Of a DNA stretch of 64,000 bases, positions 33,585 through 43,912 are shown in pieces. The notes beneath the pieces are model-generated. The model had not been told where the DNA came from. It was given only the letters and a program-made list of their open reading frames with translations, and made no database searches. The stretch's first letter is position 1, and every line of letters begins with the position of its first letter. Both the position numbers and the translations under genes were made by a program. Source of the stretch: Chlamydoabsidia padenii (lineage: Eukaryota; Mucoromycota; Mucoromycetes; Mucorales; Cunninghamellaceae); assembly GCA_025330725.1 (NCBI GenBank), contig JAIWND010000023.1:248001-312000 (forward strand). Reading direction: 5' to 3'.

Positions 33585-34390
33585 CATCGATTTTTAATCG
33601 TCCGCCCCCCCCTTTTTTTTCTTTTTCCCAACTTTCTTTTCTTTCTTCCAAACTTTTACTTTTATAATAACTAGACATCAACCCACGACTACCAACTGAA
33701 TCCCTTTATACTTTTATACATATCTACCACACTTCTTACGACGAAGGGAACCAGTTAAATCGACTCACGGATTCTTACTTGTACTTGACAAAAGTACTAT
33801 CATATTACCAGTACTCTAAAACGACTCACCATACACACCACTGACCAATACCAGAATCCATCACTCAACTTGCTCATCTATAATGTTTAACTATTCTCTT
33901 GACTAAGATCTAAGATTGTAAGTAATAATTCATCAAGCTGGCACCGAGTACTAATCTTTTTTTTTTTTTTTTTTTTTGTTAGATCTCCCTTTCTTTGACA
34001 ATTTGGACACGGTGCAAACAAATGGTTGGACCCATATATGTTATCTACCACCCTCACTGACTTTCTCTCTCCAGTGACAAAACTCCATCAACAACACTAA
34101 AATGGCGCCTTGTCATGCTTTGTATCTTTATGATACCTACCTATACGCCGCAATGTGTTTTTACTCATGGTGGATGCCACACCAACTTACTGATGTCTTG
34201 GTTATTCTAAATGGATTCAAGACCAATCTACGAATTGTAAATAGATATTACTGTCATTCCTATCATTCTTAAACCTTTAGACTTTATTATATCATTAATC
34301 TCTTTACTTTTTTAATTGACCCCTTATCTGTGTCTTATACAGCACTTTACTTAACATTTGCTTTTATAAAATCTTAACAATAAAAATCAA
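33585..34390 (+). other. Probable spliced transcript with long leader
   Basis: Starts with a reversed recurrent word (ACATCCCGCC, about 33577-33586) and a strong CT tract (33605-33660). A good intron follows (GTAAGTAA at 33918 to TTGTTAG at 33982) and an AATAAA at about 34379. The only sizeable frame after the intron is the 56-aa ORF listed separately. It may be a non-coding RNA or a small-protein mRNA. Confidence 0.4.
34102..34272 (+). CDS. Small ORF, 56 aa, on the spliced transcript
   Basis: Starts MAPCHALYLYDTYLYAAMCF and continues with YSWWMPHQLTDVLVILNGF. It is aromatic-rich with one hydrophobic stretch and no known motif. It is the first ATG frame of any length in the second exon of the transcript at 33585-34390. 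Coding status is uncertain. Confidence 0.3.
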   Translation: MAPCHALYLYDTYLYAAMCFYSWWMPHQLTDVLVILNGFKTNLRIVNRYYCHSYHS

Positions 34391-34720
34391 TTTGAAGCCG
34401 TTTGCATGAACCTGATGGTATCCTCTTTTGAAGAAGGTCTAGTTTGGATAGTTCAGGTAGGTCATAAAGTTCATATTGTAATCAGATGTTGCACTGCATT
34501 TCGTAATCTCAATATCGATATTTTCTACTCGGGCCTTCCAGCTATATCGTTAATTTGATCAATCATGTATTTTCAAAATACCCAGCATTGGGTCCAATCA
34601 GGATCCAAGTTTTTCCCACGGCGGAAGTTGAAAATGGAGTATTTGAAAAATGGCGCTTTGGGTGAAACCCCTTCCCCCCTTTCCTTCTCTTTCTTTTCTT
34701 TTTTCTCTTTCTTTAAAAAC

Positions 34721-36215
34721 ATGACATCTATTACTCAAGTCTACTATGGCACCTTGGTTCACTCTTTATCCCTGAAGGAGTTACAAGTCATTGAACAGGG
34801 GGTCTTAATTGTCAAGGATGGTCTTATAACTCGTGTGGAACAGGGCGTCAAGGATATTGATGCTTTTATAAAGTCTCTAAACTTGGGTGCGCACAAGGTA
34901 ATGAAAAAAGAAAAAGACAAAATATGAACGGTGAAGTGGAATATGGTACTTATATAATGCTTTGTTTGTTTTAGTTACATCGTCTTGAACATCAACAATT
35001 CCTTCTCCCTGGTTTGGTCGATACTCATGCAGTAAGTATGGAAAAAAGGTCAGATCTTTTAAGCATGCATACTAACCATGCTCCTTCATTTAATAGCACG
35101 CGCCACAATATGTCTTTTCAGGGTCAGGAATGGACTTGCAACTACTGGAATGGCTCAACAAACATGTCTTCCCCTGTGAATCAGCCTTCAAGGATATCGA
35201 CCATGCCGAAGCAGCTTATACAAAGGTGGTCTCTCGGTTTTTACGTAATGGCACAACGACCTGTAGTTGGTTTGCTACAATCCATTTGGAATCCTGTCAA
35301 CGTCTCGTGGATGTAATCAACAAGCTGGGTCAACGAGCTTATGTGGGCAAAGTCAACATGGATCAGAACAGCCCAGAATACTATATCGAAACAACGGACG
35401 ACAGTTTGGAAAACACCAAGCGTTTTATCGAATACACCCAACAACACAGTAATAACGGTCTGATAACGCCAGTGGTGACCCCTCGATTTGCAATTGCTTG
35501 CTCTTCCCGATTGATGAAAGGTCTTGCGTCTCTGGCCCAAGAATACAACGTACCAATCCAAACTCACCTCTGCGAAAACCCGGACGAAATCACCTTTACC
35601 CGATCCCTCTTCCCCAACTCGACATCTTACACAGCGGTTTACGACGATCATGACTTGTTGGGTCCGACTTCTTATATGGCTCACTGTGTGCACATGACGG
35701 ACGACGAAATCGACTTGCTGGCCGAACGACAAACTGGTGTTGCTCATTGTGCCAACTCCAACTTTAGTTTACATAGTGGTTTGTGTGATATCAGAAGGTT
35801 TATGGCAAAAGGCATCAAGGTGGGGTTGGGTACCGACGTGGCTGGTGGGTTTGCTCCCTCCATGATCGATGCGATGCGATCCAGCTTCTTTGCCTCCAAG
35901 ACCATCAAGACTCTCGAACGGGATCAACACAACAACAAGGATTACGAATACTTGCAACCAGCGGAATTGATCTACCTTGCAACATTGGGTGGTGCTCAGG
36001 TGCTTGGATTGCAGGACAAAATTGGTAGTTTTGTCCCTGGAAAGGCTTTTGATGCTCTGTGGATCGATCCTGGCGCTCCTCAAGGTACTATTGATCTGAT
36101 GGGGCAAGAGTCTCAGGTTCAGATCATTGAAAAATTCTTGTTTACTGGCTCCGATCGAAACATCTTGCACGTCTTTGTCAATGGTCTTCGGGTCTGCGGG
36201 TCAGATGTAGTTTAG
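34721..36215 (+). CDS. GUD1: Guanine deaminase
   Basis: Zinc-dependent amidohydrolase that converts guanine to xanthine in purine salvage/catabolism, cytosolic. Three exons (34721-34897, 34975-35031, 35097-36215) give 450 aa, the normal length. The metal site is complete: PGLVDTHAHAPQY (two His; the first intron-exon boundary falls between them), QTHLCEN, MAHCVHMTDDE, and GLGTDVAGG with the metal Asp. Substrate-loop-type residues SGSGMDLQLLEWLNKHVFP match guanine deaminases and not other amidohydrolases. The ATG used is the first in the frame that follows the CT-rich leader. AATAAA-type signals follow at about 36255. Confidence 0.96.
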
Positions 36216-36397
36216 TTTATAGATAGAGATATGTTTATACACAAATGTCATTCAAATAAATAAAATAAATCTTTTGGCTTCATCCTGTTACTGTTATTGA
36301 TTAGACAAAAATAGCATAGGCATTATTTATTAGGTTTAAAAAGATATTATATACAGTACAATACATTATATGTGGGTGTGTGGGTGCATCATCTATT

Positions 36398-36643
36398 CTA
36401 CCAGTGAGTACGGTGCCATCTGTTGTCGTATTTCTGATTCACAGTGGTCAGTTTCACTTGTTCATTGCCTTGAATATCTTGCCAGGGGAATTTGTTATCT
36501 TTGTGATCCCAAACAACATCAGGCGCACGAGCTTGATGAATCGAAATAAAGACAGCACCTCCAAGAGCACAACCAAGAATACCAACGATAGGGAATATTT
36601 CAGGCTTGTTTTTGGCTTGACGGATAAAGTGCATAAGACTCAT
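36398..36643 (-). CDS. MLRQ/NDUFA4-like mitochondrial membrane protein
   Basis: Single exon, 81 aa. One transmembrane segment (IFPIVGILGCALGGAVFISIH, about 15-36) is followed by the family motif ARAPDVVWDHKDNKFPW and a hydrophilic tail ending NRWHRTHW. The family (B12D/MLRQ) includes a small subunit first placed in complex I and now assigned to cytochrome c oxidase in animals. It acts in the inner mitochondrial membrane. It has no cleavable presequence, as usual for the family. It is divergent from the USP-like gene with about 320 bp between start codons. Confidence 0.9.
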   Translation of the reverse strand: MSLMHFIRQAKNKPEIFPIVGILGCALGGAVFISIHQARAPDVVWDHKDNKFPWQDIQGNEQVKLTTVNQKYDNRWHRTHW

Positions 36644-36715
36644 GATGATATAAAAGATGGGGTGAGAGGGGGAAGGGGTTTTTTTTTCTTTCTAGATTGA
36701 ATGAAGAGACTTCAC

Positions 36716-36744
36716 AAGAGCTTGATCAAGCTCTTTTATATATA
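36716..36744 (-). promoter_or_regulatory. TATA box fused to a 20-bp perfect palindrome
   Basis: AAGAGCTTGATCAAGCTCTT at 36716-36735 is a perfect 20-bp palindrome. It runs directly into TATATATAAAAG read on the minus strand (36733-36744), which is about 90 bp before the MLRQ-like ATG. The palindrome could be a dimeric-factor operator or a cruciform at the core promoter. Confidence 0.5.
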
Positions 36745-36964
36745 CTCGAACAAAATGATACATGATGCCACTTTTTTGTTCATTTTGATTCCTGATTATT
36801 TTCGATGGCATGATTTTTTTTCTTCTTGTCATTTTGTGCCACCTCCTGATCCGACGACAGGAACCACCATCTCCCAAAAAAAGAAATTCAAGTTCCGCCC
36901 CTTTTTAAAGCACGAAAAGTTTTTTTTTGTTGTTGTTGTCCTACTTCCCTCTTCTAGTTTTCCA

Positions 36965-39179
36965 ATGCCACCAAAACGATCGGATCAATCAGCAAAGGTA
37001 CTACTAACCAACCAACTCACCAAAAACACAGTTGATTCTTTATTGGGACGTGGCATCAAGTTTCGACCTTCTCGTTACGTTGATGAAAAGTTGGAATTGT
37101 TCAAACGTAAATTCGCACCCATCAATCAACAAACAACCACAAACAATACAACAACAACAACAACAATATCAAATGCCACCTATGATCATCAAAAACAAGC
37201 GTCAGACTCTGGACATGAAGAACAGGTGGATGCTTATGGGTTTGAACGACCTAGCAAGTGGCTTTTCCCTCGTGATCGATTAGAACCCAACTGGATAACT
37301 GTACGATCTATAGGTGCTGGCTTGACAGATCTGAATGGAAAAACCTCTGCGTTGAATGCTGTACTACAATGCTTGACTTACACTCCTCTCTTGTCAAACT
37401 ACTTGGCATCCAAATGGCATAGTGCGAACTGTAAGTTGGAACAAAGTCAATGTCTTTTACTCAACACTAGTCTATTATTTATTAGGTACCGTCCAAGACT
37501 ATTGTTTTGTGTGTTCTTTGGAAGATCATGTCAAGGAATGTATGGGAAACTCTGGTCAACGTGTGGCTCCTCGTCAATTTGTTGGCAAACTGAAAAGTAA
37601 AGTAATCAGGTATGAGTAGGATAACGAAGGACTGACTTCTTTTTTGTTGGTAGAAATGAAATCGGGATCTAGTAAAGATGCCCATGATATCTGGTCTTTC
37701 TTTATGGATCAATTACAACACTTTTTGTTACTGGAAAAAGGGTAGGTATAACAAAAAAAGAAAAACTGTGTTGTTTACTGATCTAAACTATTCTTTAGAT
37801 CTCAAGATAAACGCATACAAGAAACAACAGCTCTGTACCAAATGTATCATGGCTACTTACAAGATCGGAATGAATGTGATACTTGTCAACAAGGGAACGC
37901 TGAATCACCAGAATATCACTATCGCGGATTCTTGGATCTTACTTTGGATATCAATCAAGGCAACACTTTGGAAAGATGTTTATCTCGGTATTTGCAACAA
38001 ACCACTACAACATCAACAGAATGCAAAAGGTAATACTCATCTTTATTGGACTTTTAATTAAAGGTGTGGTATCTTACTATCTTTTATTCTTTAATCATCT
38101 TAGTTGCAAATCATCTTCCACCACTATTAAGACGTCTCATACAATGTATCAACCACCACGTGTCCTCGCCATTCACCTGGATCGATTCGACAAACATGGC
38201 AGCAAAAACGAAAAATCAATCAAGTTTGATGAAACCATGGATCTGACTCGCTTCATTACACCCACCCAATTGGAAACCAACAAAATACCAACTCATTATC
38301 AACTTTGTGGTGTCATTAGTCATCAAGGCACATCATCTATCCATGGAGGTCGATTTGTCTCCTATGTTAAAAATTCGAATGGTATGTGGTACTGTTTGGA
38401 TAATGAATCGGTAAGTCAAAAGGAAAAGACAAACGACCATGAACTGATGAACTGATTATTAATTTTATTATTTAATATTTCTCTAATGATAGGTACAACA
38501 AGTAAACATCAAGCGATTGCAAAGTCAACAGGCCTATATGCTCTTTTACACACAACAAGTCAAGATGAAATCTCGGACAAAACCGACCTTAGCACCTGCA
38601 CCCACTGTATTATTAGAGACCGCCAACGAAATAGAAGAAGAACAACAACCACAGGATGATGACGATGATGATGATACCACCGAACTGACCCAAGAAAACG
38701 ACGACGACGACGACAAGGCATCCTTGGCAAAAGCGATTCTCGAAGCTTCAAGTAAACCAAAAGAAGAAAACGATGCGGCAATTGTGGTCAAGCACGACGA
38801 TACCATGGACAACAAACGCAGTAAACTGGATGCTCTGATCGAACGGGAAGCAACACAAGGGAAAAGCCAACTCGCCAAAGAACAACTGTTGACAAAAGCC
38901 ACTTCCAGCCAATTCTTTGATTCTGTCGGCCGGTGGGACGAAGATGAAGAAGATATGGGAACATCAGTGCCTTTGGAAAAGGATCGCAAAACCCTGTTAC
39001 AACAAATGAAGACCAAGCGCAAAAAGACGGATCTTTATGACATGGATTACGATCGGGGCAAGGTCAAGAAGGTCAAGGCGAAGCAACAAGACAAGTTTGG
39101 TAAACCTAATCTCTTCCAGGTGATGGCTGATCAAACTTTGGAAAAGAAAAACAAGAAGAAGGCTGGCAAAAGAACTTGA
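36965..39179 (+). CDS. USP36/Ubp10-like protein with dead catalytic site (pseudo-deubiquitinase)
   Basis: Six exons (36965-37430, 37486-37596, 37654-37741, 37799-38029, 38104-38410, 38493-39179) give 629 aa. A USP (peptidase C19) fold is clear: GLTDLNGKTSALNAVLQCL aligns with the Cys box, CDTC and CKSC form the zinc site, PPRVLAIHLDRF is conserved, and the His box region is present. The catalytic Cys is Ser (residue 128, TCT), and GHY of the His box is GRF (Arg382). Asp398 remains. Two of three catalytic residues are lost while the frame is intact, so a binding or scaffold role is likely. The C-terminal YDRGKVKKVKAK...LFQ resembles the end of nucleolar USP36, so a ribosome-biogenesis site is inferred. 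AATAAA lies at about 39258. Confidence 0.85.
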
Positions 39180-39365
39180 TACTTGTTTAGATAGATGTAG
39201 AATATAATCATTATCATTATTGTATAGAATGAATCACATTATGTCATGTAACACCAATAAAAAACTTGATGGTCCTTTGAAAAGGGCTCTAATAGCAAAT
39301 TCTTTATTATGCATTCTCAATAATGGGGACCATCAACAATAGTGATTATTTTGTTTCCTTTTTTG

Positions 39366-39925
39366 ATTTAGATTCATCACTTGTCCATTGAGACAATAGA
39401 GCTCTCAAGATTCCAGGCGAAAGTAAGCGATTTTTGAAATAAGTTTGGTCTTGTGTGTCAATTTTCATCTCATATCCTTTTTCTTTAGAAAAGTCAGGGT
39501 CAAACGATCTTGAGACTATACTACTCCATACAAGGGGCTTGGTACAATGGCCATTATGTAAACTTTGTTGGAAGTAGGCTAAGGAATGCACATGGTCACT
39601 TTAATCATTAGCATCACTTGTCCATTAAGGCAGTAGAGCACTCCCAAGATTCAAGGTGAGGGTAAGCGGGTTTTGAAATAAGTTTGGTCTCGTCTGTCCA
39701 TTTCATTCTACATTCTTTTTTTTATTTTAGAAAAGTCAGGGTCAAACGATCTTGAGACTATATTGCTCCATACAAGGGACTTGGTACAATGGCCATAATG
39801 TAAACTTTGTTGGAAGTAGGCTAAGAAATGCACATGGTCACTTTTGTCATGACCATCACTTGTTCATTGAGACCATAGAGCTCTCCCAAGATTCAAGGCG
39901 AGGGTCAGGGGTTTTGAAATCAAGT
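39366..39925. repeat. Tandem 242-bp repeat, about 2.3 copies
   Basis: AAAAGTCAGGGTCAAACGAT begins at about 39489 and again at about 39731, a 242-bp period. A partial unit precedes (from about 39366, CACTTGTCCATTGAGAC) and the last unit ends near 39925. Each unit ends in a G-rich word followed by TTTTGAAAT (AAGCGGGTTTTGAAATAAG at about 39664), similar to the recurrent GGCGGGATTTGAA. A diverged single copy lies at 14560-14760. Confidence 0.85.
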
Positions 39926-40581
39926 TTTTCCGAATTTCATGCAAACGACCTCGACACCTTTTTGTCATCCTAAATCGACTTTTATCTATATAGATGTATA
40001 TAGTGATTATGGGTAGCTACAGGTCAATACCGCAATGTTGAAATTTATATAGATCCGATACTGGTGCCCCAAAGGCGTACATATAAACAATGGTGACACC
40101 GATCGATACATTGCAATACAGGTCAATGGAGGCCGTAAAGTTAGTAGCAATACATGTAGACAGTAGAAACACATATACTACACATATAAATTAATAAAAG
40201 ATACCCAGATAAAATAAAGGCATTTGCATATACAACAATATGTATAGATTAATAGAAGACATATTGATAAAATTAAGACATGTAGATGCATCAAGGTTAT
40301 TGTACAAATTTATTAAAAAACCGCCCCTTTCAAATCCATATATGGGAATGGCAAGTCCAGCAAAAACCGTATAATGTTATTGGGGAATTAGCTGTACGTC
40401 AAAAGTTCATTAGTTTTGTCAAGTTATAAGACAGTAACGGGTAGTGAATAAGATAAGTGGTTGATTTAATAAGATTATGTAGATATTTATAATAGAAGGT
40501 CTATGGGGGGGGGATAAGGGATAATAACCAACGCAATATGACAATATAATAAAACTACTGTAATAATATAAAAGAAACCAG
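39926..40581. other. AT-rich spacer
   Basis: Starts with ATTTCATGCAAAC (39935), then AT-rich DNA with repeated TATAGAT/ACATATA words. No gene is supported. Confidence 0.4.
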
Positions 40582-40827
40582 TTAACCAATTGCCATTTTG
40601 TCTTGCTTGATTAACTTGAGTTCGTCAACAGCCGCCATAACAGGATTTGAATCTTCATTATATTGATGTAAGGATTTACCTTTCAGTGCCACCGAGTCCT
40701 TCTTGATAGTACGTTGTAGCAGAATATACCAACTAAAAGCTCGCCCTTCCAATATAGCTTGTAGATCTTCCACCATTTGCACAGGAGTATAACCAAATAA
40801 TTCCGCCAAAGATTCGTATCTTGCCAT
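40582..40827 (-). pseudogene. Short frame with weak Mis12-like N-terminal motif
   Basis: An 81-codon frame reads MARYESLAELFGYTPVQMVE then DLQAILEGRAFSWYILLQRT. LxxxFGYTPxxxxEDL is loosely like the start of Mis12 kinetochore proteins, but the product is far shorter than Mis12. In frame upstream lie about 30 more codons from MSDVNDKIISNTYLGTATTD, separated by a TAG, so this may be a truncated or decaying copy, or an intron was missed. Functional assignment is weak. Confidence 0.3.
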
Positions 40828-41909
40828 ACTTTCGTTGCAAAAGTTGGAAAACTAGTCCGTCGTCGCCGTTCCTAAGTAGGTGTTGGAGATGATCTTGTCA
40901 TTCACGTCGCTCATTGCCACATTACATTAAACAAGTATGTAATAACCAACAAGAAGCCAAAGCCTACAACCAGATGAAATATGATTAATAACCTTGTCCT
41001 TTCTTGTTTTTTTTTTCTTCTTCTTTACTTACTTTGTACCAGAAACAAAGAGAGATCATGATATACCAGAGACAATAATCAAGGAACAAAGCCCAACCAT
41101 AACGAAAGAAGACAAGCCTGCAATAAAAGTAAGAAGTGTGATTAGTAACATTGACTTTTCAAAGTTTTTTTTTTCTTTACTTACAGTAGAGTTCCCTTAA
41201 ACATTACACATCATGATCCATCCCCATGAATCAAATGGAGCGCCGTAACTGGTGGCGAATGCAACAAGCCCGAGAATAGGTAGATCCGCAATAATGCTTC
41301 AACATACCAGACATCCCGTTTTACCAGCACAACCCATTCGCTAGCAGATCCAGGTGTGGAGCAGGACACGATGTCGCCTACGTCCTGCCACGGCAAAAAG
41401 GCTAGGCCTAATCACTATTCTACACAAAGGTAGCCGCCTCGTAAAATCTGCCAACTTATCCATTTGATTACTAACAGGAGACTTCACATATCAGAGGCAA
41501 AGAGGGAGCATAAACCTAGTGTAAATAATTAACAATTCAGTTAGAGTCTAAAACAGTAACAACTTTGGGAGAGTATCATTCAAGATGCATTGACTTACCT
41601 TGATGACCATAATCACAGTAAAAGAGAAGAAGCCATGAGATTACATCTACCACAAAATAGATTATCCATGTAGACAGCCATTAGGTGATTCATGGATTAC
41701 TTTTGTGTGTGAATTAATCCATCTTGTAATCATGGCCAGCCAACAATAGGAATGAGTGCGGGTGACAACTTGTCTGTCAAGCAAAGGTTCTTGAAGGGGG
41801 GTTTATTTAAAGGGGAGGTTTGTGTATAGGAGAGTTTAAACAAAAACAAAAACAAAAAAAAAAAAAGGAGGAAAGAAAAGGAAAAAAATGAATTTTAAAA
41901 ATCGCATTT
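40828..41909. other. Spacer, no confident gene
   Basis: No exon chain is supported. A frame at 41211-41396 on the minus strand has no recognisable features. Confidence 0.35.
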
Positions 41910-42394
41910 TTATAGTTCGCGACGTGACGGAATTTTAATAGCTTTGCGAAAAAGCATTTCCTTTTTCTTTGTCTTCCGATTCCAAAGACATTCAACTTGA
42001 TTCTCTTCAACAGGGAACTCCCATTTGTTGTAACGATTGAATGATGAAGATAAACAAAAAGAGGTGACGAAGCAACTGACTGTGGTAGTAATGAGCTCTC
42101 TTGGAAATAATCGAAACTGGACCAACACGGCAAAGGTAAAAGAAAGACAGGAAGAAAAAGAGGTAGTAATGTATACAGTCTCTTTCTTCTTGGACAATCA
42201 CCTTACCCATGACTATAATACTAACGCTTTTCAATTCATGTTGATGTAGAATAGATGCCTACCAATTGACCATAGACGAATCTCTTTTTCGGCTGATACA
42301 ACAAACTGGAAAAAAAAGGACGACGTTGTCTGAATGGAATGCAATAGACTTTGGTTGAAAAGAAGAATAATGCTATAGCAAACGCGGTGGACAT
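41910..42394 (-). CDS. Possible small secreted protein
   Basis: Not recognised. Exon 1 (42394-42263) reads MSTAFAIALFFFSTKVYC, a good signal peptide, then a basic stretch (IPFRQRRPFF). It joins in phase zero to the exon starting at 42116 (FRLFPRELITTTVSCFVTS) and ending KIPSRREL with stop at 41910. A 146-nt intron (GTAGGC...GTCCAG) gives 112 aa. A 6-nt micro-exon at 42207-42212 is an optional alternative. It has few Cys residues. The opposite strand also has an open frame, so coding status is uncertain. Confidence 0.35.
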
Positions 42395-43317
42395 CGAGGG
42401 TGGATTGGGTGGTCAAGTGCGACGATAGTACACCTCTTGATTGCAATTGGGGATATATTTGAATGTCAAATCAATCATTGGTCCAGCAATATCAAAATAT
42501 GATGTCTTGTGAATAACAATGGTGGTAGATTAGTTTTATTGTGGATATAGTGTTATATTTAATCTTACAGTCAATAAAGTCTTGTTTTATCATATGTTTG
42601 CTGGTCAATATAAATACATTTATCAATGAAGGTGTTTTTATCATAAATGATATATGTATCACTATGGATAACACCGATATACATGCTGAATCGTGTTTTT
42701 TTTTGCCTATGCAACCAAAATTAGCTGGACAGCTAAAATACCTACCCCCAGGCTACCCCCAATTGCTGTTGTTACTTCTGCTGCTGTTGCTGTGTTCTTG
42801 TTGAAACGTTGATGTTGGCAGTGGACTAAAAGCACGAAAAAAAAAAAAAGATGATGAAGATGAAGGGAATGAGGCACACCTAGTTTGATAAAGTCAGACA
42901 ATGGGGAGGAAACTCTCTAGTTGGGCGGTTTCACTTTGCATGCCGCGAGATCAAACTTTTTGATCCATGGTTTTAACGGAAGCAGCTTAATCAGGCTTCA
43001 ATGCCTTTGTTGACTTTTCTCCCTTGGATGTCGTCAACCATCCATTTACCCTGTAAAAAAATTAACACTTGTCGGGATTTGAATCTTGCATGAATTCACC
43101 ATTCCTGCGGTTCCTGGGAGAAAACACCATCAAGATAATGATGTATAAAGAACTTTTTGTCGATTAGGGAAAAATTTAGCCCGAGTGGCTTCCTATAGGC
43201 GTCCTTTCAAAATAATCAGTGAGTTTAATTTTTCGTTCATTAATGCGAACTGTGATAGCCAATGTCCTGTATAAGACCTTTATATTTTGACAATGCATGG
43301 GTTTTGATTATCTGATT

Positions 43318-43353
<36 letters not shown>

Positions 43354-43394
43354 ACATCGTATAAAACAGCTCTGTAAATTCTTTTCAACTTTCC
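42395..43394. other. Spacer with recurrent word
   Basis: GTCGGGATTTGAAT at 43071-43084 is followed within a few bases by CTTGCATGAATTC, so both recurrent words are adjacent. A T run of about 32 nt lies at 43320-43352. No gene is supported in this stretch. Confidence 0.45.
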
Positions 43395-43699
43395 ATGTGG
43401 ATGTCCACCCCTTTTGCAAACAGCAACAACATGTCAGTCAATGCTTGGATGAGAATAAGGCTGGAATCTCTCCTTCGAGAGGGAAGAGTACGGGGCTTCG
43501 GCCAAAGGTAAATGAAAAAAGAAAAGGAAACCACATACTTCCACATAATACTAACTGATATTTCATTCTCCGCTTATACGACGGAAAATTCAAGTTACCC
43601 CACCTTCATCGCATTAATAGGATACAAGCACAATACGAGCCAATCCATGTAATACAGCAGAAGAGATACAAGAATAGAATAGACATTTTAATTTATTAG
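43395..43699 (+). CDS. Candidate two-exon gene for a 63-aa basic protein
   Basis: Not recognised. Exon 1 (43395-43507) reads MWMSTPFANSNNMSVNAWMR then IRLESLLREGRVRGFG; exon 2 (43621-43699) ends KRYKNRIDILIY. The junction is CAAAG|GTAAAT to TTAATAG with a TACTAAC branch site, and the total is 192 nt. It is basic, Met- and Arg-rich. The recurrent word lies about 320 bp upstream. Supported only by splice logic. Confidence 0.3.
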
Positions 43700-43912
43700 T
43701 GATGAGACTAGATATAAACATGACAGATACCTATAACGTCAGCAAAAGCAAACAACCAATCACAAAAGACAAGACATAATAAAGACAACAATGTGTATAT
43801 ATTTAAAAAACATCAATACTTGTTTATATGGGGAGGAAGGGGAAAAAAGGGGGTGAGAAGGGGAGATGTGATAACTATTGACTATAAAACTAGGGGTTTA
43901 TAAACTGATTAT

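Noticed and set aside
35241..35747. Minus-strand frame of 168 codons in guanine deaminase
   Set aside because: Antisense shadow; all conserved motifs are on the plus strand.
38546..39022. Ser-rich minus-strand frame opposite the USP-like gene
   Set aside because: Complement of an acidic Asp/Glu-rich coding stretch, which always gives Ser-rich frames.
40582..41396. Retroelement gag/integrase remnant
   Set aside because: No conserved integrase or reverse-transcriptase motif in either strand.
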